Source: PALSA-693 sp963834725 (GTDB lineage: Bacteria > Actinomycetota > Acidimicrobiia > Acidimicrobiales > Palsa-688). From it: 64,000 nucleotides of DNA. The stretch covers positions 496,001 through 560,000 of the forward strand of contig CAWICN010000001.1 in the NCBI GenBank assembly GCA_963834725.1, written 5' to 3'. Both the position numbers and the translations under genes were made by a program. Below, in pieces: positions 51,969 through 60,692 of this stretch. The stretch's first letter is position 1; each line of letters starts with the position of its first letter. The notes under the pieces are model-generated. The model worked only from the letters and a program-made list of their open reading frames with translations, searched no databases and was not told where the DNA came from.

Positions 51969-53335
51969 CCCATCGCCTCGATGCGCTTGCCGTCGAGTTC
52001 CGGGTCAAAGACCGCATTCGATTCAGGGGACAGCACCTCGCCGGTGATGAGCCGGTTCCAGTGGCGCCAGAAGGTGCGCATCTGAAGCTCGTCCAGCGCG
52101 TTGGGGTGCTCCTTGGCCATGCCGCGGCTGATGTCGCTCCAGGGCGCAACCTTCCAGGCTACGAAGCCGGCCTGGCATCGCTCCAGGGCTTCGACGTCGT
52201 CGGGGGTTGCCAGACCGGCCGGTCCCCAGAAGGTCAGGAAGTTGTCCATGCGCAAGCGCCGGAGTGCCGGTGTTTCGTCGCTCGGCGCGATCTGCCATGC
52301 GGTGATCTCCATGTAGTCCGGCGCCAGCGGATAAAACGTGCGGACTGTGCAGCCCATAACCAGATCGACGATGACCAGGTTGGGGAAGACGAGCAGGTTG
52401 CGCCCCCCCAGGATGCGATCCGTCCAGGGCTCTCCAAACCGCTCGACCAGGCGGTTGCGGCGGGCCAGGTGCGCTGCTCTGGTGTCCTCATCGGGCAGGG
52501 CGCGGCCCAACCCTCCGAGCTCCGTGCCGCCGCTGGTGTCGACGCCGCTGATCACCGCATGGCCGTTGCCGAGATCCAGGGCGTTGCGGGTGAGCGTAGG
52601 TGGCACCGGGACATCGGCGCGCCGCGTCCGGGAGCGACCGCGGAACATCGCCTCCGATGACTTGCCCGAGGCCTTCAGCATCTCCAGGTAGCGCTGGTGG
52701 GTGGTGAGGGCGTGGTAGCCGTCGATGCTGTTCTCGACCAGCAACTTCCAGTTGGCCCGCATCGAGTACAGGTGGCTGCCCCCGACGATCTCCATCCCTT
52801 CCTCGGACTGGTCGGCGACAAGGTCGATGTAGTCCCTGGCCGGGCCGAGATAGGTAGCGAGATCGACGTTGTCAGGATTCCAGCTAAGAAAGACAAAACC
52901 TCGATAGCTGTCGACCATCGGGGGATGGGCCAAACCGATGGCTCCCCGATCAAAACACGGCCCGTACGAGGCGTCGTCCGGCATACTCACCAGCTGCCCG
53001 TCGGACGAGAACGACCAACCGTGGTAGAAACAGGTGAGGAACCGGCCGTGGCCGTCGGATCGCTGTTCCACCGCCATGCCCCGGTGCGGGCACGAGTTGA
53101 CCAGTACCTGCACCCGGCCGGTTTCGTCACGGGTGAAGATGATGGGACGCCCACCGACACTACGGGTCCGAAAGTCGTGCGGCAGGGGAATTTCGCTCTC
53201 ATGGCCGACATACAGCCAGCACATGTCAAAGATTCGAGCCCGCTCCTGGTCCAGCACGGCGGCCTCGACCATCGCCGACCGGTGCACCCGGAACTGATGG
53301 TGCTCCCGGTCGTCTACGACGTAGGCGTGTGACAC
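51965..53335 (-). CDS. Rieske aromatic-ring-hydroxylating dioxygenase, alpha subunit
   Basis: 456 residues from GTG 53335 behind GGGGAGG. The [2Fe-2S] Rieske site is NSCPHRGMAVEQ and CFYHGWSFSSDG (C-x-H, C-x2-H). The mononuclear iron site is ENSIDGYHALTTHQRYL with two His, and a later Asp near TPDDVEALE. The length and both sites match benzoate- or toluate-type dioxygenases. It needs a reductase/ferredoxin that is not in the window. Order alpha-beta-SDR resembles benABD. Confidence 0.88.
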   Translation of the reverse strand: MSHAYVVDDREHHQFRVHRSAMVEAAVLDQERARIFDMCWLYVGHESEIPLPHDFRTRSVGGRPIIFTRDETGRVQVLVNSCPHRGMAVEQRSDGHGRFLTCFYHGWSFSSDGQLVSMPDDASYGPCFDRGAIGLAHPPMVDSYRGFVFLSWNPDNVDLATYLGPARDYIDLVADQSEEGMEIVGGSHLYSMRANWKLLVENSIDGYHALTTHQRYLEMLKASGKSSEAMFRGRSRTRRADVPVPPTLTRNALDLGNGHAVISGVDTSGGTELGGLGRALPDEDTRAAHLARRNRLVERFGEPWTDRILGGRNLLVFPNLVIVDLVMGCTVRTFYPLAPDYMEITAWQIAPSDETPALRRLRMDNFLTFWGPAGLATPDDVEALERCQAGFVAWKVAPWSDISRGMAKEHPNALDELQMRTFWRHWNRLITGEVLSPESNAVFDPELDGKRIEAMG

Positions 53336-54324
53336 GTCACCTCCCCGAACAGAAACCGCCGTGCGCTGCCCGACCTGATCTCTTCGTCATGGGTGCCGGT
53401 CGCCGCCGCCGTCGCCTCGCGGTAATCGATGAAGGGGAAATCACTTCCCAGCAGCAGATGGCCGGCACCAAATACCGCCGCCGACGACGCCAGGTGGCTC
53501 GGGTCGAACACCAGGGCGTCTGCCCACAACAACCCGGCCAGCGCGTCCAGCTCCGCCGAACGCTGGTGACGGTCCTCGCCGGCCACGACCCCCGCCATAT
53601 AGCGGAGCCGGGCGTGCGCCACCGGATAGGCGCCACCGCCATGCGACAGGCACAGCCGCAGGTCCGGCAGATCGGCCAGCACCCCACCATGTACGAGTGA
53701 GTAGGCGGCCACTGCCGTGTCGGCCAGCATCCCGAGCCCGAACGCGCCGACCGGCGTTCGGCAACGGGTCGCGCCTTCCCCATCGACGGGATGGACGAAC
53801 ACCGGAATCCGCAGGCGGGCGGTCTCTGCAAAGAAAGGGCGCAGACGGGCGGCATCGAGCTCGTCGTCACCGACCCGGGTACCAATCTCCACCCCGGCCA
53901 TCCCCAGTTTCGTCGTCACCCGGTGAAGCTCTCCCACCGCCGCGTCGACATCCTGAAGGGGCACTCCGCCGAGCGCCACCAGCCGACCGGCGCCGGCGGC
54001 CACCATCTCGGCGATGAGGTCGTTTTGGGCCCGGATGAATGTCATCGCCGGCCCCGGGTCGGCCCAGTAGGTCAGGCTCATCGGCACTGGCGACACCACC
54101 TGGGTGTCCACTCCAAGCCGGTCCATGGCCTCGAGCCGGGCGGTAGCGTCCCAGCAGGCCCTCGTCACCCGGCGGAACCGGTCCTGCCCGCACATAATGT
54201 CCCCTGCCGACTCTGAGCGCGGCACCAGCAGAGGCCATCGTCCGTCGCCTGTCGCCGCCGCCAGATCGGGAAGGCCGGCAGGCATCAGATGGGTGTGAAT
54301 GTCGATCACCGCGCCCTGGTTCAC
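53314..54324 (-). CDS. ACMSD-like amidohydrolase/decarboxylase
   Basis: 336 residues from GTG 54324, overlapping the stop of the VOC gene (GTGA). IDIHTHLMPAGLPD holds the HxH, IPVFVHPVDGE the next His, LSHGGGAYPVAHARLRYM another His, and LLGSDFPFIDY the Asp: the metal set of ACMSD and related non-oxidative decarboxylases. It probably removes a carboxyl group from a ring-cleavage or aromatic acid. It overlaps the Rieske alpha start by 22 bases. Confidence 0.82.
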   Translation of the reverse strand: MNQGAVIDIHTHLMPAGLPDLAAATGDGRWPLLVPRSESAGDIMCGQDRFRRVTRACWDATARLEAMDRLGVDTQVVSPVPMSLTYWADPGPAMTFIRAQNDLIAEMVAAGAGRLVALGGVPLQDVDAAVGELHRVTTKLGMAGVEIGTRVGDDELDAARLRPFFAETARLRIPVFVHPVDGEGATRCRTPVGAFGLGMLADTAVAAYSLVHGGVLADLPDLRLCLSHGGGAYPVAHARLRYMAGVVAGEDRHQRSAELDALAGLLWADALVFDPSHLASSAAVFGAGHLLLGSDFPFIDYREATAAATGTHDEEIRSGSARRFLFGEVTCHTPTS

Positions 54325-55247
54325 GCGCCGCCGGCTCCGTCATCGATGGCGGCCAACAGCACGTTGAAGGGGGCCTTGGAGCTCACCCGGGGAGGGGGAA
54401 GGGGCTGCTTCCACACGTCGATCATTCCCGGCCCGGCGGTCAGCTGGCGGGCGACCCAGGTCTCGTCGAGCCGCTGGTGCCCCACGCAGAACTCGACCGA
54501 GAAGCCGTGCACCGGCTCCTTCACGTACACCCCCATCGACCCCGACGTTGGGTGCCGAAGCAGGTCGTGCTCAAGGGTGAGGCCGTGCGCGACTGCGTTG
54601 TGCCGGAAGCGCATGACGTCGTCGATGTCCTCGACCAGTACACAGAAGTGCGCGAAGCGGGCGGCCTCCAGGCCGGGTGGTCCCTGCGCCAGTGCCAGCG
54701 AGTGGTGGTACCCGTCCTCGCAACGCAAGAAGGCGACCTGGGTCTCGAGACGGTCGGACACCTTGAATCCCATCACTTCCGTCCAAAACCCGACCGCCTG
54801 CTCAAGGTTCGGGACCACCCACAATGTGTGCAGCATCTCCTGCAGCCGAATGCCGTTCTCGGCGACGGGCACAGGTAGCTCGGCCAGACCTGTGTAGACC
54901 TCCACCGGAATGCCGGAGGGATCCTCGAAGCGGAGGGCGTCGCCCACCCGGTCGACCGAAAAGTCGGCTCCCGTCGTCGCCTCCCCGCCGCGCCGTCGGA
55001 CCGCCTCGGCCAGCGGATCGAGAGAACTCAGATTGGTCGCCTCGAAGGAGACACGCCGCACTCCCGGCTCGTCGGACCGCTCCAACCGCAACCAGTGATG
55101 CTCCCTGCCCCCGCTCATAAATACGGTACCATCACGGAACTCGGTCGGCTCCAGGCGGGCGATGCGGGCGTAAAAGTCCACGGCCACGTCGAGGTCCTTG
55201 ACCGCCAGGGTCAGGAACCCGAAGGTGGCGATGCGTGCGTCAGTCAT
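54321..55247 (-). CDS. VOC-family extradiol (type I) dioxygenase
   Basis: 308 residues with two VOC modules. The C-terminal one supplies the iron site: His in MLHTLWVVPNLEQ, His in FAHFCVLVEDIDD, and Glu in GFSVEFCVGHQ, spaced as in catechol 2,3-dioxygenases. The N-terminal module (FGFLTLAVKDLDVAVDFYARI) is structural. It would cleave the catechol formed by the Rieske/SDR pair in the meta position. First gene of the leftward operon; the promoter should be in the 265 bases shared with the divergent dehydrogenase. Confidence 0.83.
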   Translation of the reverse strand: MTDARIATFGFLTLAVKDLDVAVDFYARIARLEPTEFRDGTVFMSGGREHHWLRLERSDEPGVRRVSFEATNLSSLDPLAEAVRRRGGEATTGADFSVDRVGDALRFEDPSGIPVEVYTGLAELPVPVAENGIRLQEMLHTLWVVPNLEQAVGFWTEVMGFKVSDRLETQVAFLRCEDGYHHSLALAQGPPGLEAARFAHFCVLVEDIDDVMRFRHNAVAHGLTLEHDLLRHPTSGSMGVYVKEPVHGFSVEFCVGHQRLDETWVARQLTAGPGMIDVWKQPLPPPRVSSKAPFNVLLAAIDDGAGGA

Positions 55248-55494
55248 GTTCGACAGGCTCTCCCCGGTAGTGGCGTTGCTGAGCTCAGCGTCCTCCGCGC
55301 CGAAGGCATGCGCAATAATGCGTCAGTACGGAACTCTAGAGTCCGCGTCGAGCACGTGCCGATCGTGCCGCTTGGTCCCGGCGCCGGCCGCCATCGCGCT
55401 CGGTCTCCGCCGCGTGGGCGGTGTTCGTTATGGTAAAGGGGCGGCCACGTCTTGGACGGCGGCCGGGCCAAAGCCCGAGGGGGAGGTCGGCAGC

Positions 55495-55522
55495 AGCCAT
55501 GACGAAGAAGCCATGACGAAGA
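55495..55522. repeat. 14-base tandem duplication creating a leader mini-ORF
   Basis: Two perfect copies of AGCCATGACGAAGA, each with an ATG. The first ATG (55499) gives only MTKKP before a TGA that overlaps the second ATG (55513), which starts the real gene. The copies are 14 bases apart, so the frames differ. Confidence 0.95.
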
Positions 55523-56565
55523 AGAAGGTCGGGATCCGGCTCCCGAGACAGGTGCACAGTCAGACGGTCGACCAACGCTGGGCCCATGAGCTTGAGTCCC
55601 TCGCGCCCATCGCCGACATCGTCGAGATCCCCGCCGACACCCAGGACGAATTCGCGGCGGCGGTGGGTGACCTGGACGCCGTCATCACTTCGTGGGGGCT
55701 GCCCATCGATCAGCAGGTCATCGACGGCCTCAAACAGTGCGTGGTGATCGGCGTCGGTAGCGTCGGCGTGGACATGGTGGACGTGGAGGCGGCCACGGCG
55801 GCAGGGATCGTGGTCACCAACGTCCCCGACGTCTTCATCGAGGAGGTGGCCGACCACGCCATGATGCTGCTACTCGACGTGGCCCGGATGACGCCGTTGA
55901 TGGCCCGCATGGCCCGGGAGGGCGAGTGGTACCAGGCTCGGCCCATCTTGAGCCGGCGGCCCCGACTGCTCGGTCAAACCCTCGGCCTGTTTGCCTTCGG
56001 CCACGTGGCGCGGGGCATGGCCCGCCGGGCCAGGGCCTTCGGGTTGCGGGTGATCGCCCATGACCCGTACGTCAGCGAGCTGGAGATCAGCGCCGCCGAG
56101 GTGGAGCCGGTGGGCTTCCACGAGCTGCTCGAGCGAAGCGACTTCCTGTCCGTCCACGCCCCGCTGAACGTGGAGACCGAGCACGTGATCGACGCTGCTG
56201 CCCTCAGCCGGATGAAGCCCACCGCTGCCGTCATCAACACAGCCCGGGGCCCGATCATCGATGAAGCCGCCTTGATCGTGGCCCTGCAGGGCGGCGTGAT
56301 CGCCGGGGCCGGCCTGGACGTGACCGAGCAGGAACCGGCCGCGCCGGACAATCCGTTGCTCCACATGGACAATGTGGTCGTCACGCCCCATGTGGCGTCG
56401 GCCAGCAGCCGAATGCGTCCCGAGACCCGTCGTCGAGTGGGCCGCGAGGTCAGCCTGGTGCTGCAGGGCCGGTGGCCCATGAGCTGTGTCAATCCCACTG
56501 TCCTGCCTCGCGTCCCGCTGGAACGCTGGCAGCCTTATCCCATGAACAGGGGACCAAACCGATGA
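55513..56565 (+). CDS. D-isomer-specific 2-hydroxyacid dehydrogenase
   Basis: 350 residues from the second ATG (55513), MTKKKVGIRLPRQVHSQTVDQ. The catalytic domain is followed by a Rossmann domain (GQTLGLFAFGHVARGMARRARAFGLRVIAHDPY) and returns with VHAPLNVETEHVIDAAALSRMKPTAAVINTARGPIIDEAAL, the Arg and Glu regions (NTARGPII, GLDVTEQEP), and the catalytic His in VVTPHVASAS. The upstream tandem duplication places a five-codon ORF before it (see repeat). Its stop overlaps the ATG of the TPP enzyme (ATGA), so the two probably act in sequence on a 2-oxo or 2-hydroxy acid. Confidence 0.85.
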   Translation: MTKKKVGIRLPRQVHSQTVDQRWAHELESLAPIADIVEIPADTQDEFAAAVGDLDAVITSWGLPIDQQVIDGLKQCVVIGVGSVGVDMVDVEAATAAGIVVTNVPDVFIEEVADHAMMLLLDVARMTPLMARMAREGEWYQARPILSRRPRLLGQTLGLFAFGHVARGMARRARAFGLRVIAHDPYVSELEISAAEVEPVGFHELLERSDFLSVHAPLNVETEHVIDAAALSRMKPTAAVINTARGPIIDEAALIVALQGGVIAGAGLDVTEQEPAAPDNPLLHMDNVVVTPHVASASSRMRPETRRRVGREVSLVLQGRWPMSCVNPTVLPRVPLERWQPYPMNRGPNR

Positions 56566-58193
56566 ACGTCGCTACTGCTATTGCCCGAGCAATGAAAGCG
56601 GAGGGAGTAGACATCCTCTTCGCCTACCCGGTGAACCCGCTCATCGAGGCGGCTGCGCAGGAGGATATCCGGACCGTCATCGTGCGCCAGGAGCGCACCG
56701 GGCTGCACATGGCCGACGCCTACTCGCGCGTGACCTCGGGCGCCAAGATCGGGGTGTTCTGCATGCAGCACGGCCCAGGCGCCGAGAACGCCTTCGGCGG
56801 GGTGGCCCAAGCGTTTTCCGAATCCGTGCCGATCATGGTCGTCCCTGCCGGTTACCCGCGTCGCTTGGCCCACCATTATCCGAACTTCAACTCCACCTTG
56901 AACATGCGGCATGTCACCAAATGGGCCGAGCCGCTTACGATGGGCCGGACCATCCCTGACGTCATGCGCCGGGCTTTCTTCCAGCTGCGCAACGGCCGGC
57001 CGGGGCCGGTGCTCATCGAGGTGCCCGCCGACGTGTGGAATGACGAGGTGCCCGACGACTGGGTCCATACCCCCAGCTTCAGGGCTCGTACGGGACCGGA
57101 CCCGGCCGCCGTCGCCGACGCCGCCCAGGTGCTGGCCGCCGCCGAGCGACCCGTCATCTATGCCGGCCAGGGCGTGCACTATGCCCGCGCCTGGGAAGAG
57201 CTCCGGACCCTGGCCGAACGGTGGAACATCCCCGTGACCACGTCCATCGAGGGAAAAAGCGCCTTCCCCGAGAACCACCCGCTATCGCTCGGAAGCGGAG
57301 GCCGGGCCAACCCCCGGGCCGTCAAGCGGTTCCTTGCGGACGCCGACGTCATTCTCGGGGTGGGCTGCAGCTTCGCTGCGACCGGGTTCGGCGTCGCCAT
57401 GCCGGCGGGCAAGACCATCATCCACGCGACCCTCGATCCGCTCGATCTCAACAAGGATGTACCCGTCCAGTTCGGCCTCATCGGGGACGCCAAGCTCACC
57501 CTCACCGGGCTCACCCAGGCCATGGAAAAGGTCAATATGTCCACGGCGGTGGACCGGGAAGACGTTCCCGGCCGGATCGAAGTGCTTCGCACAGCCTGGT
57601 TGGAGGAATGGGCGCCGAAACTGTCCAGCGATGCCGTCCCTATCAACCCCTACCGGGTGATCGCCGAGCTGAACCGGGTGGTGGACAAGGAGCGGACTAT
57701 CGTCACCCATGATGCGGGGAGCCCGCGTGACCAGATGACCCCGTTCTGGGAGTCCACCGCGCCCCTTTCCTACATCGGCTGGGGCAAGACCACCCAGCTT
57801 GGCTATGGCCTCGGGCTGGCCATGGGTGCCAAGCTGGCCAGGCCGGACCATCTCTGCGTCAACGTCTGGGGTGACGCCGCCATCGGCTTCACGGGCATGG
57901 ATCTGGAAACGGCTGCGCGGGAGCGCATTCCGATCCTGTCGGTCCTGTTCAACAACCACTCCATGGCCATCGAGATCCCGGTCATGCCGGTGTCGCAGGC
58001 GAAGTACGGATCGACCGACATTTCCGGGAACTACGCCGACATGGCCAAGGCGTTTGGCTGTTACGGCGAGCGGATCACCGATCCCCTCGACATTGTCCCC
58101 GCCTTGAGGCGGGGGATCGATGCCACCGAGCACGGCCGGCCCGCGCTGCTCGAGTTCATCACGGACAAGGAAATCACGATTTCCCAGGAATAG
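56562..58193 (+). CDS. ThDP-dependent enzyme (acetolactate synthase/oxalyl-CoA decarboxylase superfamily)
   Basis: 543 residues from ATG 56562 (MNVATAIARAMKAEGVDILFAYPVNPLIEAA). VRQERTGLHMADAYSRVTSG has the cofactor-activating Glu; the ThDP-binding motif is WGDAAIGFTGMDLETAARERIPILSVLFNNHS. It keeps all three POX domains. The subfamily is not clear to me: not BFD-like like the protein at 764. Translationally coupled to the dehydrogenase upstream, so the pair may interconvert and then cleave a 2-oxo acid. Its last codons are part of a four-copy repeat. Confidence 0.83.
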   Translation: MNVATAIARAMKAEGVDILFAYPVNPLIEAAAQEDIRTVIVRQERTGLHMADAYSRVTSGAKIGVFCMQHGPGAENAFGGVAQAFSESVPIMVVPAGYPRRLAHHYPNFNSTLNMRHVTKWAEPLTMGRTIPDVMRRAFFQLRNGRPGPVLIEVPADVWNDEVPDDWVHTPSFRARTGPDPAAVADAAQVLAAAERPVIYAGQGVHYARAWEELRTLAERWNIPVTTSIEGKSAFPENHPLSLGSGGRANPRAVKRFLADADVILGVGCSFAATGFGVAMPAGKTIIHATLDPLDLNKDVPVQFGLIGDAKLTLTGLTQAMEKVNMSTAVDREDVPGRIEVLRTAWLEEWAPKLSSDAVPINPYRVIAELNRVVDKERTIVTHDAGSPRDQMTPFWESTAPLSYIGWGKTTQLGYGLGLAMGAKLARPDHLCVNVWGDAAIGFTGMDLETAARERIPILSVLFNNHSMAIEIPVMPVSQAKYGSTDISGNYADMAKAFGCYGERITDPLDIVPALRRGIDATEHGRPALLEFITDKEITISQE

Positions 58194-58271
58194 AGGAAAT
58201 CACGATTTCCCAGGAATAGAGGAAATCACGATTTCCCAGGAATAGAGGAAATCACGATTTCCCAGGAATAG
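58169..58271. repeat. Four tandem copies of a 26-base unit over the stop codon
   Basis: Each unit starts GGAAATCACGATTTCCCAGG and carries AATAG, so every copy repeats the last codons and TAG stop of the ThDP-enzyme gene. GGAAATC-AC-GATTTCC inside each unit is a perfect 7-bp stem, giving four successive small hairpins that could act as a transcript end. Confidence 0.95.
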
Positions 58272-58388
58272 CCGGAAGGCCAGAGGAGGCGGACGTCGGT
58301 CGCAACCGCCGGCTGACTGCTGCTCCAGGGCCTCTACCTAGCCGGGGCTTGAGCGCCAGGTTCTGGAGGGATGAGGCAAGTTTTCGGG

Positions 58389-58718
58389 TCATGCGGCGAG
58401 GCGGGTAGTTCGTAGGAGCTTGTGGAGTTCGTGTTCGTAGGCTTTCCAGGCGGCGCTGAGGGGGCGCGGGGCGGGCGGTCTTGGCCGGGCCAGGGCTGCA
58501 AGCTCGGTGAGGGCGGGAATCACGACACGGGCGGCGAGTTGGGTGAAGAAGGCGGCGATGCGCAAACCGTGTTGGGTGACCCGATAGGTGTTGGGGGAAC
58601 CCCAGACCATCCCGCCCTCATACATCAAGCCGGGGATGTAGCCCCTGATGCCGATACGGTCCACCGAGGTGCAGCGGAAGCTGACATGCTCGGCCAGTAA
58701 ACTGGCTACGGTCCCCAT
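58389..58718 (-). pseudogene. Short ORF, probably internally deleted gene remnant
   Basis: 109 residues: MGTVASLLAEHVSFRCTSVDRIGIRGYIPGLMYEGGMVWG joins directly to SPNTYRVTQHGLRIAAFFTQLAARVVIPALTELAALARP. The two halves look like the beginning and end of a longer protein with a winged-helix-like tail that I have the impression of seeing in larger hypothetical proteins; the middle seems missing. The start codon sits inside an 18-base inverted repeat. Treat as uncertain. Confidence 0.45.
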
Positions 58719-58791
58719 AGCGTCCTCCTCTCCGACCGTTGGCGCGGTCAGAAAACGGGTTTGAGTTGATCCCAGGACGCTATGGGGACCG
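58709..58791. repeat. 18-base perfect inverted repeat around a start codon
   Basis: CGGTCCCCATAGCGTCCT (58709-58726) and its complement at 58774-58791, with a 47-base loop. The left arm includes the ATG of the short ORF at 58718 and the right arm a mirrored copy of that start. Confidence 0.92.
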
Positions 58792-58967
58792 ACCTTTCCC
58801 TGCTACTTGACGCACCGACCGACTGGCACAGGGCCGGCTTGGCCGGCCCGACAGCAGACCAGCAGCCATCATGGCCGGCCCAAAACCGAGTGACCTCAGA
58901 CCCCCCAATCGCAACCCCGCCTACCCTGGCCGCGGCGCTTTACCACGTCTGAGGTCGCTCGCTAAAC

Positions 58968-60554
58968 CTAGACAGATGCCAGACGAGCCTCCTCCAGGTC
59001 CAGGCCGTGCTGAATGGTTCGCAGGGTCGTGGCCCCGATGCGACCCTCGTTGCGCAGGTCCAGGAGGGTCCGGCGTTGCAAGGCAATGAGGTCGTGGCGC
59101 AGGGCGAGTTCCGCCTCGGCGATGGCGTTGACGTCTGACTCGAGGTTCCCATCGTCTGGCGCCGTCTGCAGTCGGCGCAGACGGCCAAGGTATTGCGCCC
59201 GCAGGCCATCAGCGAGATCGTCGGGCACCTGATCGCTCTGGGCCACTTTGCCGATGTGATCGAGCACCGTCTGGGTGAGCTCGACGCGGGCTTGTCGCTC
59301 GACCTCGGCGACGGTGGGACTCTCCCGGAGGCGTAAGCGCCGCACCAGGCCTGGGAGGGTCATGCCCTGGCCAACCAGCGTTGCGATGATGACGGCGAAA
59401 CCCAGATAGATGATGTCGTTGCGGCCGGCCAGGCTGGCGCCGGCTTTGGTCGTGGTGGGCACAGCCAGGAGGGCGGCCAGGGTGATGGCGCCGCGCATGC
59501 CGGACCAACCGAGGATCAGACGCTCCCGCCACCGGGTCCGGAGCGGGCTGCTACCCGGGTCCGGCCTCGAGCGCAGCACCCAACCGAACGCCCACATCCA
59601 GATCAGGCGGATGACGATCACGGTGAAGACGACCGCCAGCGCGGTCAGCGTCAGGCGTCCGAGCGGCCCGCGCGCCTGCACGGCGAAGGTATGGAACGAC
59701 AGCCCCACCAGTACAAACAGCGCGGCATTGACCAGGAAAACCAGGGTTTCCCAAAAGGCGTTGGATTGGAGCCGGCTGCGAGCCGAGAAGGCACCGCTGC
59801 TGCTGTGCCAACCCAGGTAGAGCCCGGCGGTGACCGCTGCCAGCACCCCCGATGCGTGGGCCTCCTCCGCTGGTAGATAGGAGACATACGCGAGCAGGAT
59901 GGAGCCGGCGATCTCGATCGGCGGATCATCGATCCGGTTGCGTAAGAACCGACCGATGAAGCCCGTTGCCAGACCGATGGCGGCGCCGACCACCGTCGCA
60001 TACACGATGCTTCCCGCCGTGTGGACGGCCGAGAACTGCTTCGTCGTGGCGGCCGTGACGGCGGCGGCGTAGAAGACCAGGGCCGTGGCGTCGTTGAAGA
60101 GAGCTTCACCTTCCAGGATGGTGAGCAGCCGCCGGGGGAGGTGCAACCTCCTCGCCACGCTGGTGGCCGCGGCGGCATCCGTGGGACCGACCGCGGTGCC
60201 GAGCACGAACGCCATCGCCCACGAGAGGTGTCCGACCCAGTGGGCCGCGGCCGCCACCGCGATGGCGGTGGCGATTACCAGTAGCACCGCCAGGGTGCCG
60301 ATGGACCGGGCGTCCCGGAGAAACCCGGTCGGTGATGATGTGACCGCGGCGTCGAAGACGAGCAGCGGGAGCAGACCCAGGAGCACGACTTCTGGGCGCA
60401 GGGAGACGTCGGGGACAAAGGGTAGAAACCCGATGATCAAGCCGGCCACGACGAGTACCACCGGGGCAGGGACGCCGACCTGGCGGAGGATGGCTACCGC
60501 GCTCAGGGTGACCGAAGCGACGCAGAGAACGACGAGAATCTGACCGGAGCTCAC
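58968..60554 (-). CDS. CPA1-family Na+/H+ antiporter
   Basis: 528 residues from GTG 60554 (VSSGQILVVLCVASVTLSAVAIL); ATG 60596 is an alternative. About twelve membrane helices, then a cytoplasmic C-terminal helical domain (after LPGLVRRLRL). Diagnostic motifs are VLGTAVGPTDAAAATSVARRL (ion-binding Asp), ILEGEALFNDATALVFYAAAV (ND motif) and LILGWSGMRGAITLAALLAVP. Exchanges Na+ or K+ for H+. No partner genes; monocistronic. Confidence 0.9.
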   Translation of the reverse strand: MSSGQILVVLCVASVTLSAVAILRQVGVPAPVVLVVAGLIIGFLPFVPDVSLRPEVVLLGLLPLLVFDAAVTSSPTGFLRDARSIGTLAVLLVIATAIAVAAAAHWVGHLSWAMAFVLGTAVGPTDAAAATSVARRLHLPRRLLTILEGEALFNDATALVFYAAAVTAATTKQFSAVHTAGSIVYATVVGAAIGLATGFIGRFLRNRIDDPPIEIAGSILLAYVSYLPAEEAHASGVLAAVTAGLYLGWHSSSGAFSARSRLQSNAFWETLVFLVNAALFVLVGLSFHTFAVQARGPLGRLTLTALAVVFTVIVIRLIWMWAFGWVLRSRPDPGSSPLRTRWRERLILGWSGMRGAITLAALLAVPTTTKAGASLAGRNDIIYLGFAVIIATLVGQGMTLPGLVRRLRLRESPTVAEVERQARVELTQTVLDHIGKVAQSDQVPDDLADGLRAQYLGRLRRLQTAPDDGNLESDVNAIAEAELALRHDLIALQRRTLLDLRNEGRIGATTLRTIQHGLDLEEARLASV

Positions 60555-60692
60555 CCTCCGATACTGGCCTCCGCGATACTGGTCTGGCGGTTCCATCTCT
60601 CGTCGACAGCGTGGCACCGCTGCCGGTCGCCAGGTTGCCGGCGCGCGCCGCGGTCAGGTTACCGAGCCGAGCGGAGCCCGCTCATCCGGTCG

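Noticed and set aside
55499..55516. First ATG (55499) as start of the 2-hydroxyacid dehydrogenase
   Set aside because: It is out of frame with the gene and stops after five codons.
58169..58271. CRISPR array
   Set aside because: The units follow each other without spacers and contain the gene stop codon; there are no cas genes.
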